From: JADJEI01 sp035328465
GTDB taxonomy: Bacteria; Bacteroidota; Ignavibacteria; Ignavibacteriales; Ignavibacteriaceae
Reading direction: 5' to 3'
NCBI GenBank assembly: GCA_035328465.1
Contig: DAOLIQ010000065.1
Location: 1-19,917 of the forward strand
DNA: 19,917 nucleotides
How positions within the stretch are numbered: position 1 is the stretch's first letter; each line of letters starts with the position of its first letter. A model generated the notes under the pieces. That model saw nothing but the letters and a program-made list of their open reading frames with translations, did no database searches and was not told the DNA's origin. Shown in pieces: positions 1-7,825 of the stretch. The position numbers and the translations under genes were made by a program.

Positions 1-2093
1 CCTGTTTGAATATTTCCATTAGAATTATTTTTTACTGAAAAAAGATAAAGCCCTGTTGCTATTGCCTGATCGTTATCACTGATTAAATCCCAGGCATGTT
101 CTCCCCCTGCCATAATCTGTTTATCATCACTTGCATAAGTTTCGAACCATCGTAAATCAGAGCCGTTGCTTAGTTGATCATGGTTAATTCTTTTAACAAC
201 ATCGCCTGCGAGAGTGTAGATAGTTATTTCACATTGTTCAGGAAGATTAAAAAAATAAATTTTTCTTAACCTTTCAGAATTACCATCCCAAATAGCATTT
301 CCATAATATGGATTTGGATAAACACCAACTTCAAAATTTGCATCATTCGAAGCGGGTGTGCCTGGAATAATTCTCTGTAATGATGCAAGTGAGCTTGATT
401 CCAAACTTTCGAGATTATTTTCCGGGTCACCTTCATCAAAAGCAGAAACAGAAAATAAATACTGCCAGCCATTAAGCAAATTTGGAAATTCGAATTTATA
501 GCAATACTTAGTTGTGTCACCTGAAAAAGTAACGGGTTCATTAAGTTTAATAAATTGGAATCCCGTGTTGAAACCAATCTCATTATCTGTACTGTCAAAC
601 TCTCCTGCAAGTGAAAGAGATGATAGAATATCTTCCTGTAAATTTAAATCAAATCCACTTTGTGTGCGATAAATTCTGTAACCTTCAAAATCTTTTTTAC
701 CCGAAATAGGATCAATAGATTCTTCAGCGCTCTTATCCCAATACAGAATTGCAGAATTGCTCGCAGGAATTACTTTTACTTTTGGAACAACAGGTGGTGA
801 AGGCAAAACGTATCTTGTAATAATTCCATCTGCATTTAAATCCTCACCCGCATCAAGAATATTGTTTCTATTTCTATCTTCGCCAAAGTATGCTCTTAAA
901 GCCCAGTCTGCATTCAAGTATAAATTTTTCTTTTGTTCTTCAGTATCAAGCGAAGCAGCATCATCTCCAAATTTTTTAGCACATAAAATTGCAAACACAA
1001 CATTGATAGAATCACCCGGAGCAATGGAATGGAAAGCACCTTTTGAAATAAGCATTGAACGATTGGAAGGTAGTTTCAAATCATTCGGATTTATTCCATC
1101 ATTATACCTGTTGCTACCGCCAAAATACCCGCGAAGTTTTTTATCATACCGTTGAAAGTCATCTTGCGGCGCAAAGAAATTTGGGTCATCAGTATTTCTG
1201 AATTGCCAGCTGACATAGTTTACAGTGGATAATGTATCAGCGCCATTAAATATAAAATCATTTCCGGCAGGCGTTGAACCGAGGTATTGAATTCCAATAT
1301 AACTGTCAGTAAAACCAATGTCGCCAGTAGCATCAAACTCATAAGCGATTTTTAAAGAGTCGTTGTAACCGTTTCCGCCTTTATTGAAAAATGCAGAGCC
1401 GCGAGGCGAGCTTATATTAGTGTTGCGTACTACTGCGTCAGTCCACAAACCTACATAAACGCTGTCAATATACTTAGCAGTCACATTTTTGATTGTATAA
1501 TTCATTATAACAAAAAAATCAGCGAATGGAAAATTCCATGCATAACTTTCCTGATGAACTTTTACTCCAAGCGGAGTATGATCAATAATCAATTCACCGT
1601 TTGAAAGAGTTTTGTTTGTATCTACAAAGTCCATCACAAAATCCTGATGCGAAATCGCAAATGGATCGAAAAATCTTGAGTCAAGAAGCGTTGATCTTTC
1701 GGTAACAGAACTGCCTGCATCATTTGTGAATTCAAAACCCCCGCCTCGTGCGGAAACTGAAGCAGCATCGACTGCACCGGTAGTAACAAATGGTCCTACT
1801 CTGCCGTTACCAAGCGAATCATTACTTATGAATCCGCCGATCCAAAGCCCGCCATCGAATATATGTTCTATGCCACTTCCTGAAGGATACTCGCAGGACG
1901 GCTGCTGCGGCCAAAGTGAGAAGCCGTGTCCGTAGGTTCCAAAATTTGTGATTGTTAAACCGATGTTTCCAACATTCGTGAATTTGGAATTATCATCGTC
2001 GGTGATTTTTGGTAAGAAATTATTTTGATCCTGGCTATGTAACGTAGAAGTGAAAAATATCAGAGGGAGGAATATTACTATGGATAGCTTCAT
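1..2093 (-). CDS. Secreted modular surface protein with type IX-like C-terminal domain (partial, 3' end outside window)
   Basis: An uninterrupted reading frame runs from ATG at 2093 to the window edge, giving 697 codons with no stop. Residues 1-20 form a signal peptide (MKLSIVIFLPLIFF...LHS), so the protein is exported. Around residues 404-425 lies an acidic stretch (DRNRNNILDAGEDLNADG) that resembles EF-hand or dockerin-type calcium loops. From about residue 430 a fibronectin type III-like domain follows (SAILYWDK..., FEGYRIYR). From about residue 590 begins a C-terminal beta domain (VYPNPYYG, EITIYTLAGDVV, ATGLYLFSVK), the pattern of FlgD-like/type IX secretion sorting domains in Bacteroidota and Ignavibacteria. 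Only the last few residues are probably missing. The N-terminal ~400 residues I do not recognise. The gene lies 146 bp downstream of lipA in the same direction, and its function is not linked to it in any visible way. The ribosome-binding site is weak. Confidence 0.82.
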   Translation of the reverse strand, partial: MKLSIVIFLPLIFFTSTLHSQDQNNFLPKITDDDNSKFTNVGNIGLTITNFGTYGHGFSLWPQQPSCEYPSGSGIEHIFDGGLWIGGFISNDSLGNGRVGPFVTTGAVDAASVSARGGGFEFTNDAGSSVTERSTLLDSRFFDPFAISHQDFVMDFVDTNKTLSNGELIIDHTPLGVKVHQESYAWNFPFADFFVIMNYTIKNVTAKYIDSVYVGLWTDAVVRNTNISSPRGSAFFNKGGNGYNDSLKIAYEFDATGDIGFTDSYIGIQYLGSTPAGNDFIFNGADTLSTVNYVSWQFRNTDDPNFFAPQDDFQRYDKKLRGYFGGSNRYNDGINPNDLKLPSNRSMLISKGAFHSIAPGDSINVVFAILCAKKFGDDAASLDTEEQKKNLYLNADWALRAYFGEDRNRNNILDAGEDLNADGIITRYVLPSPPVVPKVKVIPASNSAILYWDKSAEESIDPISGKKDFEGYRIYRTQSGFDLNLQEDILSSLSLAGEFDSTDNEIGFNTGFQFIKLNEPVTFSGDTTKYCYKFEFPNLLNGWQYLFSVSAFDEGDPENNLESLESSSLASLQRIIPGTPASNDANFEVGVYPNPYYGNAIWDGNSERLRKIYFFNLPEQCEITIYTLAGDVVKRINHDQLSNGSDLRWFETYASDDKQIMAGGEHAWDLISDNDQAIATGLYLFSVKNNSNGNIQT

Positions 2094-2239
2094 TCTTAAA
2101 AAGTTGAATTCAATTGAAATAATTACTCATAAATATTTTATATATAAATTACGATTTTCTTCAGATAAGTATAACTTGATTTTATTATTTTATTGTTAAT
2201 AAAACTCATCGTCATTTTATAGTAAGTAAGATTGACATT
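2094..2239. other. Intergenic region between lipA and the secreted-protein gene
   Basis: This is 146 bp of very AT-rich sequence. It contains a 10-bp palindrome TTGAATTCAA (2103-2112) just upstream of the start of the secreted-protein gene. Next to the lipA stop codon an imperfect TGACA/TGTCA inverted repeat (about 2233-2252) could fold into a hairpin, but it has no T-tract on the minus strand, so I do not call a terminator. I see no convincing promoter hexamers. Confidence 0.4.
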
Positions 2240-3148
2240 TTAAAAATTGTCACGCGCATGCTTATCGGCGTGATAAGAACTTCGAACCAAAGGAGCTGAT
2301 TCGACAGCCTTAAATCCTATTTTCAATCCTTCTTCTTTATAATATAAAAACTCTTCAGGAGTAACAAACCGATCAACAGGTAAGTGCATTTTGGTTGGCT
2401 GCAGATACTGCCCGATCGTAAGTATCTGACAACCTTTCGCAACGAGATCACTCATCAACTCAACAACTTCCTCTTTTTTTTCACCTATGCCAACCATTAT
2501 TCCGCTCTTCGTCCTCAATCCTTTATCACTGAACCAACGAATCAGATTCAAACTTCTTTGATATTTAGCTTGAGGACGGACGACGTGATACAATCGTTTT
2601 ACAGTTTCAAGATTATGATTTAAAATATCGGGAGGATTTTGCATAATTATTTTGAATGAATTTTCGTCACCACGAAAATCAGGAATCAAAATTTCAATAG
2701 TGCAGTCCGGTTTGTCCCGCCTTATAAGTTTCACAGTCTCACTGAAGATAGATGCTCCACCGTCTTTTAATTCATCTCGGTCAACCGAAGTGATAACTAC
2801 ATGCCTGAGGTTTAATTCAACAACAGACTCAGCAACCCGAATAGGTTCATTCAAATCAAGTTCGTTTGGAATGCCCACTTTGATGTTACAAAATCCACAG
2901 CTTCGTGTACATGTATCTCCGAGAATCATAAAGGTGGCAGTACGGTTATTCCAGCACTCCGCAATATTTGGACATTTCGCCTCTTCGCAAACTGTGTTGA
3001 GTTTATTTTTTCTCATCAGGTTACGAACATCGCTGTAATTATCTCCTGTTGGTAATTTTACTTTTAACCAAACCGGACGCTTCCCAAGCGGTTCTTTGCC
3101 TGCTTCCACAGATTCTTTAAATGCTCTTTGATGTTGATTTATTATCAT
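2240..3148 (-). CDS. lipA: Lipoyl synthase (radical SAM)
   Basis: This enzyme inserts two sulfur atoms into octanoyl groups on lipoyl domains, giving lipoyl-E2. The 302-residue length is normal for LipA. The family's two iron-sulfur sites are visible. The auxiliary cluster cysteines are C54, C59 and C65 (CEEAKCPNIAECW). The radical-SAM CX3CX2C motif is C80, C84 and C87 (CTRSCGFC). The C-terminal RSSYHAD motif (289-295) supplies the serine ligand of the auxiliary cluster. It is the last gene of the lpdA-lipB-E1-E2-lipA run, 26 bp after E2, so it is probably co-transcribed with its substrate protein. The start at 3148 gives the usual N-terminal length; no clear Shine-Dalgarno is seen. No missing residues noted. 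Confidence 0.97.
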   Translation of the reverse strand: MIINQHQRAFKESVEAGKEPLGKRPVWLKVKLPTGDNYSDVRNLMRKNKLNTVCEEAKCPNIAECWNNRTATFMILGDTCTRSCGFCNIKVGIPNELDLNEPIRVAESVVELNLRHVVITSVDRDELKDGGASIFSETVKLIRRDKPDCTIEILIPDFRGDENSFKIIMQNPPDILNHNLETVKRLYHVVRPQAKYQRSLNLIRWFSDKGLRTKSGIMVGIGEKKEEVVELMSDLVAKGCQILTIGQYLQPTKMHLPVDRFVTPEEFLYYKEEGLKIGFKAVESAPLVRSSYHADKHARDNF

Positions 3149-3174
3149 TACAAACTTTCTATTAGAACAAACAA

Positions 3175-4845
3175 TTACATAATCGCCGGGTCAAAGTTCT
3201 CAAGCGTATCTTTAATGAATTTCAAAAACATCCCGCCGAGCATTCCATCTATAATCCGATGATCATGTGAAATAGTTAAAGACATAATGGGTTTAATTGC
3301 TATTGTATCCATTCCATCAACTTCAATAACAACAGGTCTTTTAATAACGGCACCAACACCAACTATCGCAACCTCTGGCTGATTGATTATCGGCGTACCA
3401 AAAATAGTTCCGAAGACGCCATAGTTTGTAATTGTAAAAGTGCCGCCTGAAATATCATCGGGAGTTAACTTTTTATTTCTTGATCTGAATGCTAAATCGT
3501 TTATTGCTTTTGCAAGTCCGACAGTGTTAAGATTTTCAGCGCCTTTAATATTCGGTACGATTAAACCGTTTGGCTCAATTGCTACAGCGATACCAAGATT
3601 CACAAATTTTTTCTTCAGAATGTTTGTACCGTCAATTGAAGAGTTGACTAACGGGTAAGCAGTCAGAGCGCGGACGCACGCATTAGCAATGAATGCCATG
3701 TAAGTAAGTTTAACACCATCCCTTTTTTGGTATTCTTCTTTATTTTTTTGAATGAAGTTATGAATTTTAGTCATATCAACTTCAAGCATCGCTGAGACAT
3801 GCACCGAAGTATCACGGCTTGAAACCATGTGCTGCATAATTTTCTGCCGGATATTATCCATCGGGATTTTTTCAACGCCATCACCGAAGGTTTGGGTGCT
3901 TACCGATGGAACAAAGGAAGGGGTAGGCATTGCAGTTTGTTTCGGTATTTCTGTTTTAATCTCGTGTGTAATATGATGTAATGAAGAAGATTTTCGTGCT
4001 TGAATATATGCAAGTATATCTTTCTTTGTGATTCTGCCTTCGTGACCTGTCCCCTTTATTTTTTTTAGCTCACTCTGAGTTACATTTTCCTTTGAAGCAA
4101 TGCTTAAAACGAGTGGTGAAAGAAATCCTAATTCTTCATTAGATTCTTCAGTAGTTTGCATTATACTTTGAAAATTATCATGCATCTGCAACGGCTCTTC
4201 TACCAGAGTTGATCTTGTTTCTTGAGGGACAGGGGAAACTGTTTCAATTGATCTTGAAACTGAACTTGAATTCAACCTTGCAACTATGGTTCCGACTGAA
4301 ACTGTTTCCTGTTCTTTCACAATTATTTCTGCAAGTATTCCCTCTTCGGGCGAAGGAATTTCAGTATCAACTTTGTCAGTACTTATTTCAAAAATGATCT
4401 CATCTTTTTTTATCTGGTCACCAACTTTTTTATGCCATTTGATAACTGTTCCTTCCATAACAGACTCACCCATTTTTGGCATGGCAATATCAATAATTGA
4501 ATGCGGAAGTGTATTGTCAATATTAGATTCCGGCTGTTCGATTTTAATCGGAGTTATTACAGATTCATCAGAAAGTCTTTGTGATGAAACATCAGTTTGA
4601 GTAATAGTTTCACCATCCAAACTTAATGTAGCAACGATTGTACCGACCTCAACTGTTTCACCTTCTTTAACATTTATGGCGGTTAATATTCCATCTGCGG
4701 AAGCAGGTATTTCAGTGTCAACTTTATCCGTGCTAATCTCAAAAATTATTTCGTCCCGTTTAACTTTATCACCAACTTTTTTATGCCACTTTATGATAGT
4801 GCCTTCACTAACACTTTCACCCATTTTCGGCATTACAATTTCCAT
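3175..4845 (-). CDS. Dihydrolipoamide acyltransferase (E2) of a 2-oxoacid dehydrogenase complex, two lipoyl domains
   Basis: This is the core subunit: it takes the acyl group made by E1 on its swinging lipoyl arm and passes it to CoA. Domains in order are: lipoyl domain 1 (about 1-75) with the lipoylation lysine K41 in STDKVD; lipoyl domain 2 (about 117-192) with K158 in the same motif; a linker; the peripheral-subunit-binding domain (240-281, SPLVLSIASKE to ITKKDILAYI); a second linker rich in Pro and Thr; and the catalytic acetyltransferase domain (about 323-556) with the HXXXDG motif at H529 to G534. The two lipoyl domains are nearly identical, which points to internal duplication. The gene follows E1 by 19 bp and precedes lipA by 26 bp. 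Sequence alone does not tell pyruvate from branched-chain 2-oxoacid or 2-oxoglutarate; the E1 partner argues against 2-oxoglutarate. Confidence 0.95.
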   Translation of the reverse strand: MEIVMPKMGESVSEGTIIKWHKKVGDKVKRDEIIFEISTDKVDTEIPASADGILTAINVKEGETVEVGTIVATLSLDGETITQTDVSSQRLSDESVITPIKIEQPESNIDNTLPHSIIDIAMPKMGESVMEGTVIKWHKKVGDQIKKDEIIFEISTDKVDTEIPSPEEGILAEIIVKEQETVSVGTIVARLNSSSVSRSIETVSPVPQETRSTLVEEPLQMHDNFQSIMQTTEESNEELGFLSPLVLSIASKENVTQSELKKIKGTGHEGRITKKDILAYIQARKSSSLHHITHEIKTEIPKQTAMPTPSFVPSVSTQTFGDGVEKIPMDNIRQKIMQHMVSSRDTSVHVSAMLEVDMTKIHNFIQKNKEEYQKRDGVKLTYMAFIANACVRALTAYPLVNSSIDGTNILKKKFVNLGIAVAIEPNGLIVPNIKGAENLNTVGLAKAINDLAFRSRNKKLTPDDISGGTFTITNYGVFGTIFGTPIINQPEVAIVGVGAVIKRPVVIEVDGMDTIAIKPIMSLTISHDHRIIDGMLGGMFLKFIKDTLENFDPAIM

Positions 4846-4864
4846 TTAGTCCTCAATTAATAAA

Positions 4865-7003
4865 TTAAAATTTTAATAAGTTCTTTAAACCATTATAGAT
4901 AACATCTCTCGAAGGAAGCACTGCGGATTCAAGAATAGGTGAATAAGGGATATGTGAATCGAGAGCGGCAATTCTCTTAACTGGACCATCGAGATATTGA
5001 AAACAATTATCAGAGACTCTTGCTGCAATTTCACCGCCAAATCCTCCGGTCAAAGTATCCTCGTGAACAATAATACATTTATTTGTTTTCTTCACAGAAT
5101 TAAAAATTGTTTCTTCATCAATTGGAATAATTGTTCTCAAATCAATTACTTCAATTGAATGCCCTTCATCCTCAAGTTTTTTTGCAGCAGTTACACAGTC
5201 CCATAAAGCTGCACCATAAGAAACAACTGTTAAGTCGTTTCCTTCTTTTACGACCTTCGCTTTGCCAAAAGGAACCAAATAATTTTTGTTTGGTTCAGGA
5301 GTGATTGCATAACTTTGTCTATAAAGTCCTTTGTGTTCGCAAAATAATACGGGGTCGTTGATGCGCATTGCCGTTTTGAGAAGTCCCTTTGCATCTGCAG
5401 CATTCGAAGGATAAGCGATAAAAATTCCTGGAACGTGTGCAAAAAAAGATTCTATATTTTGACTATGATACAACCCTCCATGAATGTATCCGCCAACCGC
5501 AACTCTCACAACAACCGGAGATATCCAATTATTATTTGACCGATAACGCATAGTAGCTGTTTCATCTCTTAACTGCATAAATGCAGGCCAGATATAATCG
5601 CCAAACTGAATTTCGACAACAGGTCTTAAGCCTGCAAGAGCCATACCTGTAGCAACTCCTGCAATACTTGCTTCAGCCAGTGGAGAATTAAAAACTCTAT
5701 CATTGCCAAATTTTGTTGATAAACCTTTTGTGGCTGTGAATACACCTCCCTTTCCATCGGCAATATCTTCGCCAAAAATATAAATCTTATCATTTAATTC
5801 CATTTCTTCACGAAGAGCATGATTGATCGCATCAACCATGACAATTTTTTCGCCGTCCGGATCAGTCAATTCATATTCGAGAGACTCGCGCAAACCGCTA
5901 TCGTCAATAACAAACTTTGCAGCGTCTGCAGGATTCGGGTCTGCTTCTGCTAAGGCTTTATCTGCAGCTGCATTGACTTCTTCAGTAATTTCAAATTTAA
6001 TTTTTTCAAATTCATTAACAGAAAGTAATCCTTCCTTTATTAACCATTTTGAAAACTGATCGATTGGATCACGCTTTAATTCTTCATCAAGTTCTTTGTG
6101 ATCTCTGTATTTCTTTTGATCGTCAGAAGAAGAATGCGACTGCAATCGGACAACATTAGCTTCTATCAACACAGGTCCTTTTCCTTCTTCAATATATTTT
6201 ACAGCTTCCTGAACTTTTTCGTAAGATTCAAAAAAATTAGTTCCGTCAAGATTTATTCTTAAAAGATTATGATAACCCGACATCATTTCAGCAATAGAAT
6301 TATTTTTCCCCCCGCTCTGATTTTTTACAGGAACCGAGATAGCATATCCATTATTTTGAATTACAAAAAGCACAGGAAGTTTTTCGCGGCTCGCCCAGTT
6401 TATCGCCTCATGAAATTCACCCTGACTTGTTGTGCCTTCGCCTGAACTGACATAAGCAATATGAGGTTTTCCTTTTTTTACTGAAGCTAAAGCAACGCCA
6501 ACGGCTTGCAGGAATTGCGTACCGGTTGGGCTTGATTGCGATGGTAAATTTATTTTTGTGTGTCCCCAATGTGTGGGTAATTGTCTGCCGCCGCTTGCCG
6601 GGTCGCTGGCTTTGGCAAAACATTGCAGGAAAAATTCATAAGGAGTTAAACCAAAAGTTAACACAAGACCAATGTCACGATAGTAAGGGAAAATCCAATC
6701 CGATTTGTGATCGAGTGACAATCCTACGGCTGTTTGGATAGCTTCGTGTCCGCTTCCTGAAATGTGAAAAAATGTTTTACCCTGTCTAAGAAGATTCATT
6801 GCTTTGTGATCAATTGCACGACTTAAAAGCATTAATCTTAATACACTAAATAATTTTTCTGAAGTTAAATTCAAGGGTAAGTTTTTTGTTAACCTTGATT
6901 TCACTTCACGGTCTTTACTATTCTCGTTTATAGAAGATTTGCTTGATTCTAAATTTTTCAACTTGGTGATGTCTTTCTCTTTCGACAATTTATTTTTAGG
7001 CAT
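4865..7003 (-). CDS. Fused E1 alpha/beta subunit of a thiamine-dependent 2-oxoacid dehydrogenase (pyruvate or branched-chain type)
   Basis: The protein decarboxylates a 2-oxoacid with thiamine diphosphate and acylates the E2 lipoyl arm. The alpha part (about 45-370) holds the ThDP/Mg motif from GEG (188-190) to NN (217-218); the family's usual GDG is GEG here, as in many fused E1 proteins. A QSHSSSDD loop (288-295) resembles the SHSTSDD loop of branched-chain E1 alpha. The beta part (about 384-712) carries IFGEDIADGKGGVF, the conserved glutamate E444 in SPLAEASIAG, and GGYIHGGLYHSQ. In most organisms alpha and beta are separate chains; the one-chain form (about 650-710 residues) is known in Bacteroidota and relatives. 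The first ~45 residues are a Lys/Ser-rich charged extension without motif. The start ATG overlaps the lipB stop by one base (TAATG), which suggests translational coupling. Substrate cannot be fixed from sequence. Confidence 0.94.
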   Translation of the reverse strand: MPKNKLSKEKDITKLKNLESSKSSINENSKDREVKSRLTKNLPLNLTSEKLFSVLRLMLLSRAIDHKAMNLLRQGKTFFHISGSGHEAIQTAVGLSLDHKSDWIFPYYRDIGLVLTFGLTPYEFFLQCFAKASDPASGGRQLPTHWGHTKINLPSQSSPTGTQFLQAVGVALASVKKGKPHIAYVSSGEGTTSQGEFHEAINWASREKLPVLFVIQNNGYAISVPVKNQSGGKNNSIAEMMSGYHNLLRINLDGTNFFESYEKVQEAVKYIEEGKGPVLIEANVVRLQSHSSSDDQKKYRDHKELDEELKRDPIDQFSKWLIKEGLLSVNEFEKIKFEITEEVNAAADKALAEADPNPADAAKFVIDDSGLRESLEYELTDPDGEKIVMVDAINHALREEMELNDKIYIFGEDIADGKGGVFTATKGLSTKFGNDRVFNSPLAEASIAGVATGMALAGLRPVVEIQFGDYIWPAFMQLRDETATMRYRSNNNWISPVVVRVAVGGYIHGGLYHSQNIESFFAHVPGIFIAYPSNAADAKGLLKTAMRINDPVLFCEHKGLYRQSYAITPEPNKNYLVPFGKAKVVKEGNDLTVVSYGAALWDCVTAAKKLEDEGHSIEVIDLRTIIPIDEETIFNSVKKTNKCIIVHEDTLTGGFGGEIAARVSDNCFQYLDGPVKRIAALDSHIPYSPILESAVLPSRDVIYNGLKNLLKF

Positions 7004-7710
7004 TAAACTGTTACCTCTTTAACATTTTCATTTTGAAAGTTATCAATATCTACATTTATTAATTTTTGGTATTCAAAAAATTGTTTGAAATTATTTAGAA
7101 GTTTTTCCTTAACAATTTTAATCTCAACTTCAACATTTAATTCTTTGCTTAAAGATGTCACAGATTTTTCTTTTATTCCACAAGGTATAATTCCATTAAA
7201 TAGAGACAAATCTGTATTTATATTAAAAGCAAAGCCATGCATTGTTATCCATCTGCTTATTTTAATTCCGATTGCGGCAATTTTTCGATCATCAATCCAA
7301 ACACCGGTGTATTTTGGGTTGCGTTTCGATTTTAAACCAAACTCATCACAAGTTCTGATTATAACTTCTTCAAGTCCGCGTAAATATTCGTGAGTATCTC
7401 TTTTCCAATTCAGAAGATTAATAATCGGGTATCCAACTATTTGACCTGGACCATGAAAAGTTATATCCCCACCCCTATCAATCTCATAAACAGTAATTTT
7501 ATTTTCTTTGAGAAAATCCTGATCACTTAATAGATTGTTTTTATCTGCAACTTTCCCAAGTGTGTAAGTATTCGGATGTTCAAGAAGCAGAAGTATATCA
7601 GCAATTTTATTTTGATATCTCAATTCAAGCAGCTTTTTCTGTAAATCCCAGGCTTCCTGATAATCAATTATTCCGGCATCTATGTATAATATTTCCTTTT
7701 CAGAACTCAT
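7003..7710 (-). CDS. lipB: Octanoyl-[ACP]:protein octanoyltransferase
   Basis: LipB moves octanoate from acyl carrier protein to the lipoyl-domain lysine, the step before LipA. Visible family motifs are RGGDITFHGPGQ (79-90, with H86) and IVGYP, K143 in RKIAAIGIKISRW, HGFAFNI, and the catalytic cysteine C177 in IIPCGI. K143 and C177 are the expected catalytic pair. The length of 235 residues is slightly above typical because of a Lys/Asn-rich C-terminal tail (about 205-235). The gene sits between lpdA and E1, and its stop shares a base with the E1 start, so lipoate attachment and complex synthesis appear co-expressed. Upstream of its start the 115-bp gap to lpdA could hold an internal promoter; I see no clear one. 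Confidence 0.96.
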   Translation of the reverse strand: MSSEKEILYIDAGIIDYQEAWDLQKKLLELRYQNKIADILLLLEHPNTYTLGKVADKNNLLSDQDFLKENKITVYEIDRGGDITFHGPGQIVGYPIINLLNWKRDTHEYLRGLEEVIIRTCDEFGLKSKRNPKYTGVWIDDRKIAAIGIKISRWITMHGFAFNINTDLSLFNGIIPCGIKEKSVTSLSKELNVEVEIKIVKEKLLNNFKQFFEYQKLINVDIDNFQNENVKEVTV

Positions 7711-7825
7711 TAATATTTACTAAATGTTTGTATTTGTACTTTTAAAACCGGATAGTTTCAGCTTCTAAAAAAAATAATCTTAAACTTTATCCATAAAATG
7801 AACATGTACATGACCTTGAACTCAA
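7711..7825. other. Intergenic gap within the lpdA-lipB-E1-E2-lipA run
   Basis: These 115 AT-rich bases include a 10-bp palindrome CATGTACATG at 7803-7812, just past the lpdA stop. No T-tract-backed hairpin on the minus strand was found, so read-through from lpdA into lipB is plausible. Confidence 0.35.

Noticed and set aside
188..190. In E1 protein residues 188-190, GEG instead of GDG in the thiamine motif (coordinates are residues of the gene at 4865-7003)
   Set aside because: Glu at this place is common in fused E1 proteins and still binds Mg, so I do not treat it as loss of activity.
266..610. A 114-codon minus-strand frame
   Set aside because: It lies in a different frame within the secreted-protein gene; the main frame carries the recognisable Fn3 and C-terminal domain motifs.
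757..1155. A 132-codon plus-strand frame
   Set aside because: It is opposite the long minus-strand secreted-protein frame, whose translation shows clear domains; the plus-strand product shows none.
2233..2252. Hairpin at the end of lipA as a terminator
   Set aside because: The stem is short and bulged, and the minus strand has no T-tract after it.
3175..4845. Possible frameshift or assembly duplication because the two lipoyl domains are nearly identical
   Set aside because: Tandem lipoyl domains are normal in E2 proteins, the frame is intact, and the two copies differ at many residues.
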